Shown: one piece after another, positions 14,658 through 18,558 of the stretch
Layout: each line of letters starts with the position of its first letter
Numbering within the stretch: the first letter of the stretch is position 1
DNA from: CAYJFG01 sp051881695
GTDB taxonomy: Bacteria; Bacillota; Clostridia; Oscillospirales; Acutalibacteraceae
Direction of reading: 5' to 3'
NCBI GenBank assembly: GCA_051881695.1
Contig: JBJEQJ010000006.1
Coordinates: forward strand, 1 to 18,558
Length of the DNA stretch: 18,558 nucleotides
Made by a program: the position numbers and the translations under genes
The notes under the pieces: generated by a model
Seen by the model: the letters and a program-made list of their open reading frames with translations, nothing else
Told to the model about the DNA's origin: nothing
Databases searched by the model: none

Positions 14658-14890
14658 GAATTGAAAAAATCGAAGAAAAAGTTATCGCCCTTAAAACTCA
14701 AATTGAAATAGAAGATGAGAAGATAGCACGAAGCAAGCAAAAAATATCTTTTTGCAAAAAAGAAATCCGTCGTTTGGAACGACAGCTCGAAAAGCTCAGA
14801 GGAGATATGATGATAAAAATGCTTCTCGAAAACGGTATTGATAACGTAGACGAGCTTAATGAGTTTCTGAAAAATTTTAACGTAGATTAA
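14654..14890 (+). CDS. Small coiled-coil protein
   Basis: A 78-residue protein; AGAAGGAGG (14638-14646) lies seven bases before the ATG. Residues ~3-50 are almost wholly charged heptads (KIEEKVIALKTQ, KEIRRLERQLEKL) predicting one long coiled coil. Residues 51-78 look like a small helical tail (LLENGIDNVDELNEFL). Such short coiled-coil proteins are frequent just before mobC in this element type and may be accessory to relaxosome or partition complexes. No function can be assigned. It is the last gene of the run that begins at 4335. Confidence 0.75.
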   Translation: MRIEKIEEKVIALKTQIEIEDEKIARSKQKISFCKKEIRRLERQLEKLRGDMMIKMLLENGIDNVDELNEFLKNFNVD

Positions 14891-14944
14891 AATTTTGATT
14901 TTCAAAAAAATTAAAAGTTTTTTTGCTGAACGCAGTGATTTTTA

Positions 14945-15050
14945 AGGGGTATTAGGGTGCTCCCTAACAAGCGATTTTGTGCGCACTGTGCGTACAGAAT
15001 CTGTGCTTGCAAAACTCTCCACTTTGTGCCAAAGTGGGGAGTTTTCGTCC
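14945..15050 (+). other. Probable origin of transfer (oriT)
   Basis: The 211-base gap before mobC is packed with inverted repeats: TTAGGG-tgct-CCCTAA (14952-14967), the palindrome GTGCGCAC (14979-14986), followed by GTGCGTAC, and a long hairpin at 15011-15045. Clustered inverted repeats directly upstream of mobC and a MOBP relaxase are the usual place and form of oriT in such elements. The nic base cannot be assigned by eye. The bases before it (14891-14944) are A/T-rich with nothing else recognised. Confidence 0.55.
15011..15045 (+). other. 16-bp stem-loop upstream of mobC
   Basis: AAAACTCTCCACTTTG (15011-15026) pairs with CAAAGTGGGGAGTTTT (15030-15045) over 16 positions with one G-T wobble and a three-base loop TGC. 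It may be the relaxase/MobC recognition hairpin of oriT. The TTTT at the end of the 3' arm means it could also act as a terminator for the upstream operon, in either direction. Confidence 0.7.
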
Positions 15051-15101
15051 CCCTTAAAACCGAACTTTTTTACTTATTCAGAGAAGGAGGTTTTTTATAC
15101 T

Positions 15102-15557
15102 TTGGAAAAATCAAACACAAAAACACAACGAGTATATATACGAGTTACGCCGAAAGTAAAAAAAGAATTACAAGAAAGAGCCGAGGCGGCTCATATGGAT
15201 TTATCCAGATTTTTAATTAAGAGCGCACTAATGAAACGGATAATTACAATTACAGATTTACCGTTGGTAATTGTAGAAATTTCAAAAATCGGAGTAAACA
15301 TAAATCAGATTGCAAAAATAGCAAACACGCAAAAGTATGTTAAGCGTGAAGAGCTTGAAGCGATGACAGTACAGCTTCGTCGGGTTGAAGATTTAGTTGA
15401 ACAGTTAATGCACTCAATATTTGAACAAGAACCAGAACCGCCTTTTGTTCAGACTAATCCTTTTTCTGTAAAAAACAGACTTGATAACATCGAAACTCTT
15501 TTATATCAGTTAATTGATAAAAACGAAAACTTTGGTGATAACAATGGCGATTGTTAA
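15102..15557 (+). CDS. mobC: MobC-type relaxosome accessory protein
   Basis: A 151-residue protein. I place the start at TTG 15102 because GAAGGAGG (15083-15090) precedes it by eleven bases; the longer open frame from 14979 would run through the oriT hairpin without a ribosome site. Residues ~8-45 are a ribbon-helix-helix-like DNA-binding unit (TQRVYIRVTPKVKKEL, MDLSRFLIKSALMKR). Residues ~55-75 carry the MobC signature EISKIGVNINQIAKIAN. The C-terminal half has a helical QLRRVEDLVEQLM segment. MobC proteins bind oriT and help the relaxase open the strand at nic. It overlaps the relaxase gene by 14 bases. Confidence 0.88.
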   Translation: MEKSNTKTQRVYIRVTPKVKKELQERAEAAHMDLSRFLIKSALMKRIITITDLPLVIVEISKIGVNINQIAKIANTQKYVKREELEAMTVQLRRVEDLVEQLMHSIFEQEPEPPFVQTNPFSVKNRLDNIETLLYQLIDKNENFGDNNGDC

Positions 15558-17262
15558 AAGTATTGAAGGCGGCATAAAATGTGCAGAGCATATTACTAAT
15601 GCACTTGATTATGTTACTAATCCTAAAAAAGCAAAGTATGTTTCTCTTGCAAACTGTGCAGGTGATAACAATATGGAGCTTTCCAAACAGTTTTATCAGA
15701 CAAGACAAATGCATAATCAGGAAAAAGGAATATTAGCACATCACTTTGTTCAGTCCTTTTCTCCGGATGACAATGTCACTCCGGAAACGGCACACCAAAT
15801 TGCGAAAGAATTGATTAAAAAAATTGCTCCTGATTATCAGGTTGTCATTGCAACTCACGTTGATGTTGACCACATACATAATCATTTCATTATTAATTCC
15901 TGCAATTTATCTAGCGGACATAAATACAATGACAACAAAAAGACCTTGCGCTATATGCAAAAAATTAATGATGAACTTTGCAGAAAAAATAATTTATCTG
16001 TTATTAAAGAAAAAAGCAAATTCAGAGGAATTGACCAGACAACTTATCAGCTTGCAAAGAAAGGAAAAAGTTGGAAAGTAAATTTGGTGAAAGACTTAGA
16101 TAAGCTTCTCGAAACCTGCAAAACCAAAGAGGAATTCTTATCATATCTCAATGAGAACAATTACTCTGTAAAAATCGGCAAAAAAATTACCATTCAAAAA
16201 AACGGAGAAGCAAAAGCGATAAGACTTGACACTCTGGCTAAACAATTCGGAGATAAATATTCTCAGAATAATGTTTGTAAAATTTGCAATATAAAAGTAG
16301 ATACTTCCGTGTCCTCAAATGCTCAGGCGCACCCATCAGAAAATAAGAAAAAAGAACCTTGGACTAATGAGTTTGAACGAAAGGAATATGAGTATTTTAA
16401 AAACAAACCGGAGCCTTTCAAGGATATAAACTTTGAAAAATTTAAAGCCTCTTCCCCATTGCAGCTTATAAAATATATTTTTACTGCGTGCAAAAATAAA
16501 AGGGTTAAATCTTTCAGCAAAAAAAATTTCAAACAAAATAAAAAATACACTGCCAAGCCTACAACAGCAAAAAATTTATATAAGCGTATCGGCAATATCA
16601 GTGTAAGAGATTTAAAGAAATACGATTGCGAAACAACAGTAATTAAGATTACAGCAAGCCAAGCTTTCAAGCTTTTGAACGCTCAATTTTTTTATAGCTG
16701 CGGAATTGATTTAATGCTCGGAACTGCCTCAGTAGCTTTAAGAGTAAAGGATTTAAAAAAGCTTTCTCATCAGCTGGGCTTTCCAGAAAATTACTTTGTT
16801 GACATTTACGAAACACGGAAAAACAAATACAACTACGGTAAGCTCAAAGAAGAAGCTAAGAAAAAGGGTGAAGTTCTGGAGAGTATACCAATAACAAAAG
16901 ATGAGCTTGAAATTATGAAAAGCTCATCTTTTCTTTATGCCGTATATAATAAGAGGCTTTTCTGTTCCAAAAGTGATAAAGAGAAAATTGAAATACTATT
17001 ACACAAAAAAACAAAACAGCCTGAGCGTGACAGTGAATGGAAGAAAAACAACAGAATTAATAAGGAGCTGAAAAGCTATTCTGCTGTTCACGGCGACAAG
17101 TTATGTTACAGAATAATCAATTCCGGCACGCTTGAGGCATTGAAAGACAGCGGCGTGAAATTTGCTTATTTTAAAAAGGAGGATGATAAATATAATATTG
17201 TGTTTTTAGACTCGGACAGAAATAAAATTAATCGAATAACCGAAATTAAAAAATTAAAATGA
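15544..17262 (+). CDS. MOBP-type relaxase
   Basis: A 572-residue protein. ATG 15544 gives the typical family start MAIVKSI; a TTG at 15514 would only add residues encoded within mobC. The likely catalytic tyrosine is Tyr23 in ALDYVTNP. The metal-binding motif is HVDVDHIHNHFIIN (His105, His110, His112, His114), typical of relaxase domain PF03432. The domain ends near residue ~165 (LRYMQKINDELC, LSVI). A basic central region (~170-340) is followed by a C-terminal part (~360-572) containing KLLNAQFFYSCGIDLML and ITKDELEIMKSSSFLYAVYN, which I do not recognise. The protein should nick oriT, stay covalently bound to the 5' end and pilot the strand into the recipient. Confidence 0.92.
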   Translation: MAIVKSIEGGIKCAEHITNALDYVTNPKKAKYVSLANCAGDNNMELSKQFYQTRQMHNQEKGILAHHFVQSFSPDDNVTPETAHQIAKELIKKIAPDYQVVIATHVDVDHIHNHFIINSCNLSSGHKYNDNKKTLRYMQKINDELCRKNNLSVIKEKSKFRGIDQTTYQLAKKGKSWKVNLVKDLDKLLETCKTKEEFLSYLNENNYSVKIGKKITIQKNGEAKAIRLDTLAKQFGDKYSQNNVCKICNIKVDTSVSSNAQAHPSENKKKEPWTNEFERKEYEYFKNKPEPFKDINFEKFKASSPLQLIKYIFTACKNKRVKSFSKKNFKQNKKYTAKPTTAKNLYKRIGNISVRDLKKYDCETTVIKITASQAFKLLNAQFFYSCGIDLMLGTASVALRVKDLKKLSHQLGFPENYFVDIYETRKNKYNYGKLKEEAKKKGEVLESIPITKDELEIMKSSSFLYAVYNKRLFCSKSDKEKIEILLHKKTKQPERDSEWKKNNRINKELKSYSAVHGDKLCYRIINSGTLEALKDSGVKFAYFKKEDDKYNIVFLDSDRNKINRITEIKKLK

Positions 17263-17277
17263 ATAGGAAGTGTTTTT

Positions 17278-18558
17278 GTGGAAAACAAATTTGATTTAAT
17301 AGTTGAAAACTATAACAAAGCAATAACTGATATAATATCAAGCCCTGAACAATGGATGAATTTTTTAGAATCTGCCTGCCGAAACTATAAGCTTCGCTTT
17401 GACGAGCAGGTGCTCGTACATAAACAACGTCCGGATGCAACTGCTGTGCTGGAGGCAACAAAATGGAGCAGAGGCTTCGGCAGATGGGTGAACAAAAATG
17501 CGGTAAGTATTAAAGTTTTTCAGGATGAAAACCAAAGCAAACGTCAGATAAGGCACTATTTTGATATTTCAGATACTCACGAAGGAAATTATTCAAGAAA
17601 AGTGCCGATTTGGTCATTAAAAAAAGAACACGAAGAAGAATTAACAAAAAGAATGGAATCTTTTTATGGCATCTCAATTGCTAGGTCAAAAAGAAAATTA
17701 TCCGGGGCAATTATTGCAGCATCGGAAGATTTAGTTGAAGAATATATAACCGAAAACCTTAATTTCTTTCTAAAAAATGATAAATCAAATATATTAAGAT
17801 GTCGCAATTTTATATGTAACAGCGTATCGTTTATGACCCTGTCCAGATGCGGACTAGACGCCGAGAAAATACTACCTGCAGAAGTATTTACAGATATTTC
17901 AAGCTTTAATACCTCTCAATCAATTAATCTAGTGGGTAAAGCTATAAACACTGTTTCACAAAAACTATTAAATCAAATTTCCAACACAGTAAAAAGATTT
18001 GAGGTAAATAAAACTAATTATAAAAATACTGTTGCAAATATCCTTACTTCGCAGTATAATATACATAACCAATATAACATAAAGGAGAGAAACAATACAA
18101 ATGAACGATTTACAGATGCGCATAGAACGGAACAAAGAGATTTTGGAAAATGGTGGGAGAATCGGACCGGAGGTACCAATAGAGGAAACTCCGAACAACT
18201 TCGTGAACAAGATGAGCGGAATAAGCTACACTCGTCACGGGGATTATTACGAACCGGATCTATTTCTCCCCGAGCAGAAAGAAGTGACTTACGGAATGTT
18301 CGGGAGAATGAGGCGGAAATTTATGAAGGAATATCGTCCGGGGGATTATTACACTCTTCTGACCAATTGCAAGCTGAACGAATATCTGGCGGAGATAGAC
18401 AAGGAAGCCTCCGAACGGATGGAAGTCTTGGTACAGCAAATGGCGACGTCGGAGGGAGTGACCGAGCAGATGAAAGCGGAAGATATGATGAAATGGGTTC
18501 GATTGATGAACAACATCAGGAACTCGGCACAGGAAATCGTGAAGAATCAGGTAATATT
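17278..18558 (+). CDS. N-terminus of large helicase/DNA-methylase-type element protein (3' truncated)
   Basis: The start is GTG 17278 after AGGAAG (17265-17270). The frame stays open for 427 codons to the window edge. Residues ~20-95 contain SPEQWMNFLESACRNY, FDEQVLVHKQRPDATAVLE and GFGRWVNKNAVSIKVF; further on HYFDISDTHEG, FYGIS, LVEEYI and LSRCGLDAEK occur. I recall this layout as the N-terminal region of the very large proteins of Tn1549-like elements, which carry SNF2-type helicase and N6-adenine methylase modules; those modules would lie beyond the window. From ~residue 275 the chain becomes an Arg/Gly/Ser/Glu-rich linker (LHSSRGLLRTGS, LRTDGSLGTANGD, IDEQHQELGTGN). This linker coincides exactly with the tnpV frame below. 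Base composition also changes there, from strongly A/T-rich to nearly balanced. Confidence 0.82.
   Translation, partial: MENKFDLIVENYNKAITDIISSPEQWMNFLESACRNYKLRFDEQVLVHKQRPDATAVLEATKWSRGFGRWVNKNAVSIKVFQDENQSKRQIRHYFDISDTHEGNYSRKVPIWSLKKEHEEELTKRMESFYGISIARSKRKLSGAIIAASEDLVEEYITENLNFFLKNDKSNILRCRNFICNSVSFMTLSRCGLDAEKILPAEVFTDISSFNTSQSINLVGKAINTVSQKLLNQISNTVKRFEVNKTNYKNTVANILTSQYNIHNQYNIKERNNTNERFTDAHRTEQRDFGKWWENRTGGTNRGNSEQLREQDERNKLHSSRGLLRTGSISPRAERSDLRNVRENEAEIYEGISSGGLLHSSDQLQAERISGGDRQGSLRTDGSLGTANGDVGGSDRADESGRYDEMGSIDEQHQELGTGNREESGNI
18101..18558 (+). CDS. tnpV: TnpV-like protein encoded inside the helicase gene in another frame (3' truncated)
   Basis: ATG 18101 follows AAAGGAG (18081-18087) and opens a frame, shifted +1 from the helicase frame, without a stop for 152 codons to the window edge. 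It encodes a well-formed protein: ISYTRHGDYYEPDLFLPEQ, YGMFGRMRRKFMKEY, DYYTLLTNCKLNEYLAEID, EGVTEQMKAEDMMKWV and LMNNIRNSAQEIV. These follow, in order, the landmarks I recall for TnpV, a small protein of unknown function in clostridial transposons (GDY...PNL, YGxxRxxYLKEH, SGKLNxYLAEID, EGVTEQLKAxxxMxWVxxMNNIRxxAEEIV). An alternative start is ATG 18212 (MSGISYTRHG), nearer the usual N-terminus but without a clear ribosome site. The family normally ends a few residues after the last one seen here. Confidence 0.75.
   Translation, partial: MNDLQMRIERNKEILENGGRIGPEVPIEETPNNFVNKMSGISYTRHGDYYEPDLFLPEQKEVTYGMFGRMRRKFMKEYRPGDYYTLLTNCKLNEYLAEIDKEASERMEVLVQQMATSEGVTEQMKAEDMMKWVRLMNNIRNSAQEIVKNQVI

Noticed and set aside
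14979..15101. Longer MobC N-terminus from an upstream in-frame start
   Set aside because: It would cross the 16-bp hairpin, lacks a ribosome site, and encodes a stretch unlike MobC. TTG 15102 has GAAGGAGG at good spacing.
14957..15220. Open frame of 87 codons overlapping mobC
   Set aside because: It runs across the oriT-like hairpin and the mobC start in another frame, and its product is Cys/Phe-rich without family features.
15514..15543. TTG start for the relaxase
   Set aside because: The added residues come from the mobC coding region, and MAIVKSI at 15544 fits the family start.
18101..18558. A frameshift that breaks the helicase gene, making the inner frame its continuation
   Set aside because: Both frames stay open to the window edge, the inner one has its own start and ribosome site and resembles a different protein, and the outer one continues with the kind of linker I expect for the family. 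A frameshift is not needed, though the end of both genes is not visible.
1..18558. tRNA, rRNA, insertion sequences or element ends
   Set aside because: I found no tRNA-like cloverleaf, rRNA segment, IS transposase or integrase, so the attachment sites must lie outside the window.

Overview
The window looks like part of an integrative conjugative element (ICE) or related mobile element of a low-G+C, Gram-positive, spore-former-related bacterium, most likely a gut member of the Clostridia (Oscillospiraceae/Lachnospiraceae type). The reasons are: all genes lie on the + strand with AGGAG-type ribosome sites; there is a sortase C pilus operon, a SpoVG homologue and a BspA-type leucine-rich repeat protein; and the mobilisation module (MobC, MOBP-type relaxase, large helicase/methylase-type protein) resembles that of Tn1549-like elements. 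The taxonomic and element assignments rest on recalled family resemblance, not on a search.

Left part (1-4156), surface cargo. The window opens inside a gene for a Ser/Asn-rich, probably secreted protein, which ends in two hairpin terminators. A three-gene cassette follows: a membrane-anchored small protein, a secreted single-domain protein with WxL-like features, and a protein joining the same WxL-like domain to BspA/DUF285-type repeats (ten perfect 23-residue units). This cassette is bracketed by two direct copies of a leader of about 110 bp, with 73 bp identical, that contains a terminator hairpin and a GGGACAA-a-TTGTCCC dyad.

Middle part (4335-11828), pilus operon: a 1325-residue adhesin (thioester-type N-terminus, about eleven SpaA/Cna_B-like domains, LPNAG sorting signal), a 600-residue major pilin with a YPKN pilin motif and LPFAG signal, a class C sortase, and a second pilin with the same pilin motif but an ADTGD sorting signal and a short Asp-rich, thrombospondin-3-like stalk.

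Right part (11825-18558), maintenance and transfer: ssb overlaps the last pilin gene by ATGA, then parA, parB, spoVG and two tiny genes follow, mostly through ATGA overlaps, so pilus and replication/partition genes look like one transcription unit. A hairpin-rich stretch that is probably oriT comes next, then mobC, the relaxase, and the start of the large helicase/methylase-type gene that leaves the window. Inside that gene, in the +1 frame, lies a TnpV-like gene, so the last 458 bases appear to code for two proteins at once.

A reasonable working model is that the thioester adhesin and pili attach the donor to a surface or recipient while the downstream genes process and move the DNA. The novel points most worth checking are the embedded tnpV gene, the coupling of pilus to DNA-processing genes, and the direct-repeat-flanked surface cassette.
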